Source of the DNA: Macrosoma leucophasiata
Taxonomy: Eukaryota; Arthropoda; Insecta; Lepidoptera; Hedylidae
Direction of reading: 5' to 3'
Assembly: GCA_036365455.1 (NCBI GenBank)
Contig: JAWQUS010000001.1
Coordinates: 24,103,001 to 24,167,000, forward strand
DNA: 64,000 nt
In this document: positions 44,807 to 54,604 of the stretch, piece by piece
How the letters are laid out: the number at the start of each line of letters is the position of its first letter
Numbering within the stretch: position 1 is the first letter of the stretch
The notes under the pieces: model-generated
The model's database searches: none
Seen by the model: the letters and a program-made list of their open reading frames with translations, nothing else
What the model was told of the DNA's origin: nothing
Translations under genes and position numbers: made by a program

Positions 44807-44978
44807 AAATTAAAGAAAAAACGGAAAGAAAAATTTGACTTCGGGCAGGAATCGAACCTGCAACCTCAGGATCACCAGTCCAGCCGCTTTAACACTAAGC
44901 TACCCAGCTTTCGGGCAAGGCAAGCAAGTTCGATTCCTGCCCGAAGTCAAATTTTTCTTTCCGTTTTTTCTTTAATTT
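44807..44978. repeat. Palindromic tRNA-like foldback with 51-bp perfect arms (family D)
   Basis: 44807-44857 and 44928-44978 are exact reverse complements. Each arm holds AAAGAAAAAACGGAAAG, TTTGACTTCGGGC and the B-box-like GTTCGATTCCTGCCCG. The 70-bp centre has an A-box-like TAGTGTTAAAGCGG on the minus strand and GGTAGCTTAGTG-type pairs. It resembles two SINE heads joined head to head. Perfect identity of the arms suggests recent formation or conversion. Confidence 0.8.
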
Positions 44979-45149
44979 TTAAAGCGAATATGTAGGTAAG
45001 GTGTGAAAAAGATAACGCTCTACAGACCCGAAATACGCCGAAGTCTCTTTCCTAAGGTTGATGTGCAATATTTCTTGTTGGATACTGTACGTATACTCGT
45101 ACATACTACTACTTAGATACTACGTTCATACTTATTTAATATCATCAAG

Positions 45150-45430
45150 AACTGGTAGTACAGTTCCACTGTAGGAACTCGCTTGCGTAGGCACCACGCG
45201 ATACCAAAACTGTCTACCTCCAAATGGAAGTGTCATCGTGTTCCGATTAGATGGCCCTAAAATAATCCTCACCTTCAGGCCTAATCCTCAGCGGTGCTAT
45301 CGCATCTGCATTTTGACCTCTCATTGTTGTGAAGATGTTTTAGATATCTTCTTAACAATGAGGATGAAATGAGACTGTTGCAGCCACTTAGTAAGTGTGA
45401 GCAAGCTTGTTTGGCGCTTTCATAAAAAAA
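45150..45430 (+). mobile_element. SINE-A, old diverged copy
   Basis: Recognisable GGTAGTACAGTTCCACTG start, GCATCTGCATTTTGACCTC middle and GCTTGTTTGGCGCTTTCATA end. The CTTCTTAACAATGAGGAT part is specific to this copy. Confidence 0.55.
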
Positions 45431-45897
45431 CGAGGCAAAATATTTTTTAGAGACGTTTCGATAGTCAATTAAAGTTCTGACATGTAACATACTGCTCTAA
45501 CTACCTCCAGTTTTCATGGTGTGCCATTCTGAGTATCTGCTCCAAAATTTCTATTCACAAATTGAGCTGTTTGTGTATTTCAAAATAGTTTTTAGTATAT
45601 TTTCTGGCATTATTGCATGGAATTAACGTTATGCTAATGAATTGCATTCACTTACCATATTTATGAACTGTAAGCCCGTTCGCAGATTAACTAACATCAT
45701 ATAAATGTGACAAATCAAAGCGAGGTAAACCCGTGAACATCAATCTGGTGCCGACAGCTCGCGATATCAAACCAAACTAAATCAGTTTGGAACCGCTGTC
45801 CTAACTGAACGTCAACATTAGAACAATGTTTTCAATAACATTATTATGTTACCCTTGTATATCTCAATAGTAGCTCTAACCACCATAGATATGAATC
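45431..45897. other. No feature recognised
   Basis: Mixed AT-rich spacer. Confidence 0.35.
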
Positions 45898-46010
45898 AGT
45901 CAGCCCGTGACCACGGTAGCTGGAAAGCGACCGAAACGTCGGGTGTATGAAGAAATTTGGGAGTGTGGTATACGCGAAAAAATCCGCAAGTTTAATTTCT
46001 ACAATATTAA
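45898..46010 (+). repeat. Family X core
   Basis: Close match to 20111-20251: CAGCCCGTGACCACGGTAGC, GCGACCGAAACGTCGGGTG and ATCCGCAAGTTTAATTTC. It lacks the left inverted arm. Confidence 0.6.
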
Positions 46011-46065
46011 AACCATTGTTTCTGTATTATTGCACTAATATTCAATCTGATTATGTTCTTATAAC

Positions 46066-46509
46066 AAAAAACCGGACAAGTGCGAGTTCGACTAGCGTGG
46101 TGAGGGTTCCGTACATAATCTAAATTTAATGTGTTTTTTTGAATACTCAAACTTCTTATAGGTTTTCCCGTAATCTATAGGCAAAGAACTATTTTCTACA
46201 TTTTTTTCAAAATTTTAAGTTCAGTAGGTCGGAGATAGGGAGGGGAATAGTCAATTTTCGTCGTTTTTCTTAAATAACTTCAAATTTGTTTATGCAAAAA
46301 TTATAAAAAAAATATATCTGAGATGCTGACAACAACTTCTTTCATTTGATATGTCACACGACACAGTTACGATTTTTTTTTTAATTTTCTGATTTATCCC
46401 CCGAAAGTGGCCCCCCTGTTTAAAATGTATTATTTTACTTGACGTGTTCATCTTTGGGTCACCAATTTACACTCAATCGGTCGAGTAGTTTCGGAGCAAA
46501 TTGGCTGTG

Positions 46510-46551
<42 letters not shown>

Positions 46552-46611
46552 GCACGAGTGATCCTATAAGGGTTACTTTTTTCCTTTTAAGGTACGAAAC
46601 CCTAAAAACTG
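46066..46611 (+). mobile_element. Repeat family R, uninterrupted copy
   Basis: Begins AAACCGGACAAGTGCGAGTT and ends GGTACGAAACCCTAAAAA, with a (GACA)n run at about 46513-46551. It shows the pre-insertion state of the split copy at 38313-39567. Confidence 0.65.
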
Positions 46612-47010
46612 TCTGAGGTGTCACATGTGGGACACCCGATTGGAACGAAGTTCCTCAACAACTTCTGATGAATCACTTTCACAACCCATTGTTTATTTTC
46701 TTAAATATTACAATAACTAAAACTTCGGATACACGACCACGACAAAACAATGTACGCTTATACAGAAGACGCGCGCGTCGCGTGGCTTGTCACTGTCGAG
46801 AGAGAGAGAGAGAAAGAACGAATAAGTCGAAACCTATACTCGGCCTGCCTCCTCCCCAAGCGCTACGCACTATAGCAAAAGTGCCGCGAGGATTTTTCGT
46901 GCCGCTCGCCTAGCCCTCTTAGCCAGCGTACCGCGCGATAAGAAACTTCGTTGCAATAAATATGTATTAATATCATTTTTCGTAATTAAATTTAGTTAAT
47001 TAGTTTAACT
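46612..47010. other. No supported gene; CpG- and GA-rich patch
   Basis: 46740-46930 has GACGCGCGCGTCGCGTGG, a (GA)n run near 46796-46815 and GCCGCGAGGATTTTTCGTGC. An 81-codon frame crosses it (46668-46913) but shows no motif. It could be promoter-like or an unrecognised repeat. Confidence 0.35.
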
Positions 47011-47320
47011 GCCTCAGTAGCGTAGTGGTAGCAGGCCACTACTACTACGCTGGGGGTCCTGGGTTCGATTCCCGGGTCGGGGACTATCAGAGATAACGGT
47101 TTAAAATCCCTTATCTCTGGTTGCTATTGGGATTTTTCCATTTTCTGGAAGTTTCCCAGTACCTCGAAGTTTGGTAATGTGCCCGGAGATGGCAACAGGT
47201 TCGCCACCTGTTACATGGGCCTAAAACGTAACCGGCGAGTCGTGGGTGTTTGCATGTATGCTTGAATGTATGCATTTACCTCTGCCTACCCCTTCGGGGA
47301 ATACAGGCGTGAAGTTACGT
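47011..47320 (+). mobile_element. SINE-B, full length, tRNA-like head
   Basis: The head 47011-47083 has an A box TAGCGTAGTGG and an exact B box GGTTCGATTCC. The body carries GAAGTTTGGTAATGTGCCCG, CACCTGTTACATGGGCC, TGCATGTATGCTTGAATG and CCTACCCCTTCGGGG. It ends GGCGTGAAGTTACG. Reference copy for this family. Confidence 0.85.
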
Positions 47321-48045
47321 TAAATTTAGTTTTTAAAAATATTTTTTCTGGTAGCTAAGAACATACCTAATAATGAGCGTGGGCGACTTTGCGGCTACTC
47401 GAAGAACAGTAATTATATGAACTCACTGCTAATTCATTGTTTTAATCATTGTTGACGTATTATAAAGATAAACCCACTGTTTGACAAAAGAGCTTCAGTA
47501 ATTTTTGGACTTTTGTAAACATAAAATTAAATGTAAGCTGTAGGCTTGTTATTTTCAAGAATAAAAAATATATCAGAGATATCATCTAATACGAACAGTA
47601 GACACGAGTAATAATTTGACGACGGATTTAGTAAATACGATGTTATCTTCCCTTTTCAAGGCTCTAACACTTATGTCTAGTTATTTACTAGTTAAAAAAT
47701 AACTTATGAATTACAAAGTGGGTCAGAAGAATGATTTTAATCAAAGATCAGATAAGAAATGTTACGTAGAGGCGAAAAAAAACTACGAAATACCACATGT
47801 CCACCATTATGTTTGATTTTCTGTAATAAATAAGCTAACAATTTCAACATGCATCCGAATTATCAAATTAAGGCTACGTTATTAGCTTAATTTAATAATT
47901 AATAAGTAAATTGTTTACAAGAGGTTTGTCATGATAGTTCTCTTGAATATTCATTGTTTGAGTAATCGTTTATTTTTTTAATATACCCAATACGGAGAGC
48001 TGAAGGCGTGTGTTTAGGTGTGTGTGGTCCGGTCCTATTTTGATT
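47321..48045. other. No feature recognised
   Basis: AT-rich spacer. Confidence 0.35.
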
Positions 48046-48120
48046 GAGGTGGTTCTAATGACAGAGCTCAAGGGCGGAGGTCACACCGCGTTACCTAATC
48101 GTGTTCGATACTAACTTGTC
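48046..48120 (+). mobile_element. SINE-A 5' fragment, diverged
   Basis: Matches the start only: GACAGAGCTCAAGGGCGGAG and CACCGCGTTACCTAAT. Confidence 0.5.
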
Positions 48121-48289
48121 CCCGTCTTTGGCTCCGTAACTATTATACGCATAAAAGGTACGACACGGTATTCAGGGTTCAGCAGAAAGGGTGGGCGTGG
48201 CCTAGCGCCGGGTTGCCGCTTATTACACTATCCGGTCGACAGGGCCCTAACTAAGTCACAGTACAAATATGAACAGTATGGAAAATACG

Positions 48290-48404
48290 TACAAGTAATG
48301 GTTATTCACTCTAGGTATTTTATATTTCTTGGCGTTTTGAAAGTATCTGTAAAGATCTATTCGAAATAAAAATATTTTCCATTTTTTCTCTATTTCTATT
48401 TCTT
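48290..48404 (+). mobile_element. Element J 3' terminal fragment
   Basis: Last 110 bp of element J, ending TTTCTATTTCTT. Immediately after it, 48405-48426 reads GCGACCTTCACCAGGTCGTC, an antisense RTE piece. J may have inserted into an older RTE relic. Confidence 0.65.
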
Positions 48405-48426
48405 GCGACCTTCACCAGGTCGTCTT

Positions 48427-49230
48427 AATGACGTTGAGTAAACCTTTTAAAATATGAAAATCGCTGATATAAATGCAGCTGTTGAGTTAGCCCACAAATC
48501 CAAATTAAATTTATTCCTTTTTTATGCCAATATCCAATAGTTACCTACTCAGTCATGCATAGAACTGATTAATTTGTTACCTCAAAACATCTAGACCGTT
48601 CGCAGTTAACGATCTATGGTAGTTGGAGGTCAAATTTGCATAGTGTAAAGGTCAGCAATGCAATTATCGTGGATACTCCATAAAACAAAATTGACAATGC
48701 CGACTCACTGTTGTTCGATGCTTTTTTATAATCGACGACTTTTTACTTGCAAAATGATAATTTTCATTCCATCGCACTGTTAGAATAGTACAAACTGAAT
48801 AAAAAACTATTTTTATGTCTTTGTAATTTGCAAGTGCAAAATCAATTGAATTATGGTTAAATATAAAGCGAGACTGTATAAACGGTTGCATAAATGCATA
48901 GTTTAACATATTGGTTCGTTAAACCTTAACTATTTCAATAAAAATAAGAGGGAATAATATATTGACGACGATAGACATAATATATACCTAACTTGGTTGG
49001 TAAAACGATCCGGTCATAAAACTTTATTTGAAAAACCCAGTCAACTGTAAGTCGGTCTACGTATAAATTTTTTCATAATATAACATTTGGTTTTGTTATC
49101 CTATCTTATCAAATTTTCCTTTCACAATCAGCATCTACTGGTCCGATTAGAAAAATCTTTCAGTGTTAGATAGCCCATTTATCGAGAAATGCTAAGAACC
49201 ACGCTAAGATAAATAGGGGAGGGTAGGTTA
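48427..49230. other. No feature recognised
   Basis: AT-rich. The 81-codon reverse frame (48664-48909) has no motif. Confidence 0.35.
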
Positions 49231-49400
49231 CAATGCAACGGCGCGTAGAACTACGTGTAGAATGGACACATCAACGTCTCGCCCGATTTCCCCGCCTCAC
49301 CTAACCTCCTCCCCTCTTATGGCGACGTTTGGTATTCTCTACGTGCTACACACACAGGTGCACGTGTAGATACTCCTCACGCGTAAGCGTAATTTGCTAA
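49231..49400. mobile_element. MITE-like family M6
   Basis: Shares GTAGAATGGACACATCAACG-type sequence, CCCGATTT, TTATGG-CGACG and ACACAGGTGCACGTGTA with 60953-61165. Ends are not defined. No coding. Confidence 0.5.
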
Positions 49401-49611
49401 AAGTAAAATCGTAGTGCGGTATGTTAATCTCACTCAAAGTGTTGGGCTGTATTAATGTAATTTAAGCGTATATTATTTCATTTATTTGTTCACTAACAAC
49501 AAATCAACAGTATTTAATCTGACGTGACAAACGATCTGGCTTCACGTGACTCTACCATCAGAATAAAAAATATAAATAATTGAACTAAGCAACAAGATAA
49601 ATTTTATTTTG

Positions 49612-49806
49612 ACGACCCGGTTAGTCCAGCGGTGTGAAACCATCGTTTGATTCGAAGGGTCGCGGGTTCGATCCCCGCACTGGGACAAATATTTGTATGG
49701 CCTACAGATATTTGTTTCGGGTCTGGGTATTTGAGTATGTGTTGTATGTGTACAACGGCACCCACGACACAGGTTTATACTTACTGTGGGGCTGTGAGTG
49801 TCAGCG
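49612..49806 (+). mobile_element. SINE-C, best copy
   Basis: tRNA-like head with A box TAGTCCAGCGG and B box GGTTCGATCCC (49616-49686), then ATATTTGTATGG, GTGTACAACGGCACCCACGA and ATACTTACTGTGGGGCTG. The head has no complete cloverleaf with a paired acceptor stem, so it is not called as a tRNA gene. Confidence 0.75.
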
Positions 49807-50330
49807 TATTTTATGTTATGTTATGTTATTTTAAAATGGATACATAAAAAGAGTTACATTATTTACAAACTTACAATTACAACTCATTCTCTCAAAACAA
49901 ATATAAACATCGTGTCGTATCCGTGTCGGGTATTACGAATGTACCCATCAGCATATAAGGTACGGGCGCATAATTACAAGTTAAACAGAGTTGTAACGTG
50001 ACGGGCACGGAACGGAAAATGAATTTAAAAGTATAATATACGGCTATCATTTAATGAATGTTGTTTCTATAGAAACATGCATAGGTTTAGTTAATTATGC
50101 ATCGTTCTGTGTAATAATTTATTCGAAGATATTCCTGAAGTTTCGAAGTAATGTTGATTTGCGTGATTGTAAAATATGTGACCATCACTTTATAATTTTT
50201 TTTTTCTCTTTTCTTAATTTTTTAATTGTAGGCATGACATAGATTGTATATTCATATTGTGTGGAATTATTTTATTTTTAATATGTAATTAATTTTTAAT
50301 GTGTAATATGGAGAAATCTGAAATAAATGG
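49807..50330. other. No gene; possible tail of a third TAA-ending element
   Basis: 50275-50330 is AT-rich and ends GAAATAAATGG just before the TAA run. It resembles the end of the element at 54705-55115 (CTAAATAAATG). Upstream nothing is recognised. Confidence 0.35.
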
Positions 50331-50349
50331 ATAATAATAATAATAATAA
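50331..50349. repeat. TAA microsatellite (target of the Dong/R4-type LINE)
   Basis: Six or so TAA units directly before the first C of the element. Matching TAA runs follow the element at 54690-54704 and the downstream relative at 55116-55131. Confidence 0.75.
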
Positions 50350-50462
50350 CCCCCCCATGGGACCACCTTGTCGTGGTGGGGGGGCTTACGGGGAGGATCA
50401 CCAAAGCAACGGAACAGAAATAGCGATAACATCTTAACAACCTTCCCAAACTAACGGTCCCA
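50350..50462 (+). ncRNA. Candidate HDV-like ribozyme at the LINE 5' end
   Basis: Possible nested double pseudoknot: P1 CCCCCCC (50350-50356) with GGGGGGG (50378-50384); P2 TGGGAC (50358-50363) with GTCCCA (50457-50462); P3 CAC (50364-50366) with GTG (50373-50375), loop CTTGTC; P4 GGGGAGG (50390-50396) with CCTTCCC (50441-50447), one G-U. CTAA at 50451-50454 lies where HDV-like ribozymes have the catalytic C followed by NRA. P1 starts at the exact element boundary and P2 ends 11 nt before the start codon. P1.1 is not evident. The fold was worked out by eye. Confidence 0.5.
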
Positions 50463-50473
50463 AACCAAATCCT

Positions 50474-53400
50474 ATGAACATGCAACGTACGAGATACTAT
50501 TTACGGCCGCTTCCCGGAGGTCGTCGGGGCTCACCTGGAGCCGACGCTGGGTGTAGCAGCATGCGAACCGTTGGTGGCGAGGTGTTGAACAGGCGGACCC
50601 TCGCTGGGTATGAACCCGAAAATGTAACAGCCGACCGAGATAGCCTTCCTACGCCAATAACATCCTGCGATATTTCAAGTGAGACTATTGTTCTCTCAAA
50701 CGAAGGCTTGTCAAATAACTCATCACGTGAGATACTTAACTTTACCGAATTAACAACGCCAGAGGATGTTGTGCGGGCAGCAAATGCTAAAAAACCTGCA
50801 CCCACCACTGGCTCAAACAGTGCGAGACGCAGATGGACTACAGATATTAATGAATTCATCTGGCGCACCTATCTTATTGTGACTAAACTTGAATCGAAAA
50901 AAAGAGGTTATCTAGACCCATTGCACCATGAATTCTCAATAAACTACCCTGACATGCAAGCTTCCAAGCAACGGTTAGGTGATCAATGTAGGGCAATTAT
51001 TAGAAATAAACTCCTGCCCCAAAGCACATTACACGATATCAAAACCGAAGTTACTCGTTATTTACAAACAACAACAGAAACACACCAATCTTCACAATTT
51101 TCTCAAAATGACAGCAACTCACAACACTCAGTTAATACACTAAGCAAATCTAGACTGAAATGGACGGATGAGATGAATGAAACTTTGATGAGATGCTATT
51201 TTCAAGTGACTGACTTGGAAAACAATATGACTGCTTACAGACAAAAACTTTATACCAAATTCATAGAATGTTATCCACAATTATCACACATATCGGAACA
51301 ACGGGTCGCAGACCAAAGAAGGACAATAATTCACAACAAAATGATAACACAAAACAGAATAGAAGAGATCAAACAGCAAATTAAACTAGAGATTCAGAGA
51401 TATGAGCCGACAGAAATAACACAAATGAGTACACTCGAAACTAACGATATACAACAATACGATATAAATCACACAGAAGAAAGAAGAATTACTAATACTG
51501 AAGAACAAACTCACGATGATGATGAGGCTGTCATAGAGGAAATGCTGAGCAGCAATATTCATATCGACCATACATCTATAGAGAAACAATTTGAAGTAGC
51601 ATATCAACAATTTAGAGACACTGAGCCAACTTGCAGACCATACATTCCCAAGCAAAAAGCATCACAAAAATTGTTTGCAATTGTAGATTATATTAATACC
51701 AAAATACTCCCCACCCATTTAAACGAAGGTCAAGATTTCAATATGTTACATACTCTTATATACGTTTCAGCTTACACAACAACAATATGTAATGGATCTA
51801 AAATTGTAAAAGACAGAAATAATAAACAACCTCCATCTAATCAACAAAAAAAACCAAAATGGCAAAAAAGACTTGAATTAAGAGTTCAAACGCTCAGAGG
51901 AGACATAAGCCGTCTTACACATTTCAAAAACGGAATTAGAAGTTTCAATGTCATTAGAGCAGTAGAAGACATACAAAAAAGATACCAAACACACGCACAA
52001 TACGAAGATGTTAACACTAAAGTAGATCATTACTTGGACACACTTAAACAAAAATTAAATACTACCGCTAGTAGGCTAAAAAGATATTTAACATGCACAA
52101 ACCGTAAAGTACAAAATGCCACCTTTCTTAATAATGAGAGCGGATTTTATAGAAATCTGTGCAGGAAAGAGGATAAGCAAGACTCATCAAGCGAAAGTAA
52201 TCTACCTACGCCTGAAAGCCTGCATAACTACTGGGCAAACATTTGGGAAAACCCAATTCATCACAATCAAGAGGCATCATGGATAGAAAATATTGAAACT
52301 ACTATAGAAAAATGTAATATGCACTTTGAAGAAATTCCGATAGACACACTTATAGAAGTCATTAATAATACTCACAATTGGAAAACGCCCGGCCCAGACA
52401 ACATCCATAATTTCTGGTATAAAAAATTAACAAGCATTTATACATATATACACCGACATATTAACCAGTTTATTGAACTACCACATACTGTACCAAAGTA
52501 TATCACACACGGAAAAACTTTCATGATACCGAAAGACAGTGACACAAAAAATCCAGCCAATTATAGACCAATAACATGCTTAACAACTATATATAAAATC
52601 ATTACCTCATGCATAAGTCAAGCAATCTATAATTACCTAGCAGACCACAACATACTAGCCGAACAGCAAAAAGGCTGTAGAAAAAATAGCCAGGGTTGTA
52701 AAGAACAACTTACAATAGATGCCGTAATAATGAACCAAGCCCTTAAGACAAAAAAAAGTATTTACACAATGTATATCGATTATAGGAAAGCATTCGATTC
52801 TGTACCACACAGCTGGCTAATAGAAGTTCTGAAAATTTATAAAATCCATCCTACAATAATAAATTTCTTAGATAATGTAATGAAGAATTGGCAAACAAAT
52901 ATAAGTATCAAACGGGATGACAAAATGGTAAACACGGCGCCCATCAAAATTCAGAGAGGCATTTTCCAAGGAGATGCTCTTAGTCCACTCTGGTTCTGCA
53001 TAGCCTTGAATCCACTATCACATTTATTGAATACATCCAATGCTGGCTACCATCTTAAATGTAACAGTTTACACTATACACTATCGCACTTGATGTACAT
53101 GGACGATATTAAACTTTACGGATGTAATAAGTCGGAACTTTTTGAGATTGCTGATATTACCGAAAAATTTTCTGCAGATATAAAAATGCAATTCGGGATT
53201 GATAAGTGCAAAATTAATGCTACAGTAAAAGGCAAGCCACAATACATCACATATACATTAGAATCGGGAGATAAAATAGAACCAATTGATGACTCAACAG
53301 CGTACAAATATTTGGGTTATCGACAATCTAAGCAAATTCACCATAAAGACACGAAAACCGATTTAAAAAATAAATTTAAAAATAGATTACACTTGATTAT

Positions 53401-54604
53401 GAAGACACAACTAAATGCACGAAACATGGTAAAGGCAATAAATACTTACGCTATTCCATTACTAACATACTCCTTTGGAATTATAAGCTGGTCTCAAACA
53501 GATTTACTACAAATGCAACGTTTAATAAACACTAGCCTAACTAAATATAGAAAACATCACCCAAAATCATGCATAGAGAGAATGACACTCCCACGGAAAG
53601 ACGGTGGTAGAGGATTTATACATATCCGAAATTTACATAATAAACAGATAGCAACACTAAGAGACTTTTTCCATACTAAAGCAGTTAAATCTCCGCTACA
53701 TAGCTGTGTCATGCAGATCGACCGTAAACTCACGCCCCTAAATCTTCAAGATCTTCACCCACAATTGAATGAAGAAATTATATCGAAACGCCAAATGATA
53801 GAAGGGTGGGCCCAAAAGTCAATGCATGGCAGACACCGCGCTGATTTGTGTATGACTCATACCGACAAAGATCAAACATCAAACACATGGCTCAGACGCG
53901 GTGAACTCTTTCCCGAAACTGAAGGATTTTTATTAGCTATCCAAGATCAAGTCATTCCCACCCGCAACTATAGAAAACATATAACCAAAGAACTAGTACA
54001 TCAATCTGATACCTGCAGGCAATGTTACAGCGCACCAGAAACAATACAACACATCACAGGGGCATGTAAATGTTTAGTCCAAAATGACTATAAGCACAGA
54101 CACGATCAGGTTGCATCCATCATACATCAACATTTGGCGATAACAAATGTTTTTGTAACGCACAAACAACCCTACTATACATATATACCTGAAATAGTAC
54201 TGGAAAACAAAAAATGCAAACTTTACTGGGATAGGACAATACTGACCGACAAGACTATACACTACAACAGGCCAGATATTACATTTTACGACAAATGCAG
54301 CAAAACAGTATATATAATTGACATAGCCATACCTAATACACATAACATACAAAGTACAATATCAGACAAACTGTCCAAGTATCAGGATTTAGCTATAGAG
54401 ATCAAGACGCAATGGAAAGCAACAACTGTACACATAATACCAATTGTATTATCATCAACTGGAGTAATTCACAAAAACCTTCGCAATAGCCTCACTACAC
54501 TCAATATTCCGTCATACTTAATTAGCCTTCTCCAAAAAGCCGCCATACTAAACACGTGTCGAATTGTGCGAAAATTCTTAACGACGTCTACCATTTCCTC
54601 ATGA
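50474..54604 (+). CDS. Dong/R4-type ORF: reverse transcriptase with restriction-like endonuclease
   Basis: The 1376-residue protein would bind, nick and copy element RNA into a TAA target in the nucleus. N-terminal: two homologous helix-rich repeats of about 75 residues, at about 118-195 (RRRWTTDINEFIW, DQCRAIIRNK) and 227-305 (RLKWTDEMNETLM, DQRRTIIHNK), probably Myb-like DNA-binding domains. An acidic Gln/Asn/Thr-rich linker follows. RT: KTPGPDNIHNFWYKKL, NYRPITCLTTIYKI, YIDYRKAFDSVPH, IFQGDALSPL and the catalytic YMDD at residue 875 (53096-53107). C-terminal: CCHC knuckle C1181-C1184-H1193-C1198, then the nuclease core RPD (D1268) and IID (D1283) followed by a Lys-rich KLSKY. The start ATG 50474 lies just after the ribozyme-like fold; a second ATG is two codons on. 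A-rich, uniform codon use. The absence of disabling changes is seen directly; activity is inferred. Confidence 0.85.
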   Translation: MNMQRTRYYLRPLPGGRRGSPGADAGCSSMRTVGGEVLNRRTLAGYEPENVTADRDSLPTPITSCDISSETIVLSNEGLSNNSSREILNFTELTTPEDVVRAANAKKPAPTTGSNSARRRWTTDINEFIWRTYLIVTKLESKKRGYLDPLHHEFSINYPDMQASKQRLGDQCRAIIRNKLLPQSTLHDIKTEVTRYLQTTTETHQSSQFSQNDSNSQHSVNTLSKSRLKWTDEMNETLMRCYFQVTDLENNMTAYRQKLYTKFIECYPQLSHISEQRVADQRRTIIHNKMITQNRIEEIKQQIKLEIQRYEPTEITQMSTLETNDIQQYDINHTEERRITNTEEQTHDDDEAVIEEMLSSNIHIDHTSIEKQFEVAYQQFRDTEPTCRPYIPKQKASQKLFAIVDYINTKILPTHLNEGQDFNMLHTLIYVSAYTTTICNGSKIVKDRNNKQPPSNQQKKPKWQKRLELRVQTLRGDISRLTHFKNGIRSFNVIRAVEDIQKRYQTHAQYEDVNTKVDHYLDTLKQKLNTTASRLKRYLTCTNRKVQNATFLNNESGFYRNLCRKEDKQDSSSESNLPTPESLHNYWANIWENPIHHNQEASWIENIETTIEKCNMHFEEIPIDTLIEVINNTHNWKTPGPDNIHNFWYKKLTSIYTYIHRHINQFIELPHTVPKYITHGKTFMIPKDSDTKNPANYRPITCLTTIYKIITSCISQAIYNYLADHNILAEQQKGCRKNSQGCKEQLTIDAVIMNQALKTKKSIYTMYIDYRKAFDSVPHSWLIEVLKIYKIHPTIINFLDNVMKNWQTNISIKRDDKMVNTAPIKIQRGIFQGDALSPLWFCIALNPLSHLLNTSNAGYHLKCNSLHYTLSHLMYMDDIKLYGCNKSELFEIADITEKFSADIKMQFGIDKCKINATVKGKPQYITYTLESGDKIEPIDDSTAYKYLGYRQSKQIHHKDTKTDLKNKFKNRLHLIMKTQLNARNMVKAINTYAIPLLTYSFGIISWSQTDLLQMQRLINTSLTKYRKHHPKSCIERMTLPRKDGGRGFIHIRNLHNKQIATLRDFFHTKAVKSPLHSCVMQIDRKLTPLNLQDLHPQLNEEIISKRQMIEGWAQKSMHGRHRADLCMTHTDKDQTSNTWLRRGELFPETEGFLLAIQDQVIPTRNYRKHITKELVHQSDTCRQCYSAPETIQHITGACKCLVQNDYKHRHDQVASIIHQHLAITNVFVTHKQPYYTYIPEIVLENKKCKLYWDRTILTDKTIHYNRPDITFYDKCSKTVYIIDIAIPNTHNIQSTISDKLSKYQDLAIEIKTQWKATTVHIIPIVLSSTGVIHKNLRNSLTTLNIPSYLISLLQKAAILNTCRIVRKFLTTSTISS

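Larger units (their letters stand above)
44440..45085 (+). mobile_element. MITE M5 carrying two nested insertions
   Basis: The left part (44440-44585) and right part (about 44990-45085) match the two halves of 22229-22470: ATTGCGCAGCGAGCC and GTTGATGTGCAATATTTC at the ends. The left part contains a 16-bp-arm hairpin (CAATTTTTGACCAATG with its complement near 44551-44566). A SINE-C and a palindromic foldback split it. Confidence 0.65.

Noticed and set aside
49612..49686. Possible tRNA gene
   Set aside because: A and B boxes are good, but no complete cloverleaf with acceptor stem and anticodon loop was found, and the same head is followed by the same body elsewhere. It is a SINE head. The same applies to 15658, 40740, 47011, 55317 and 61870.
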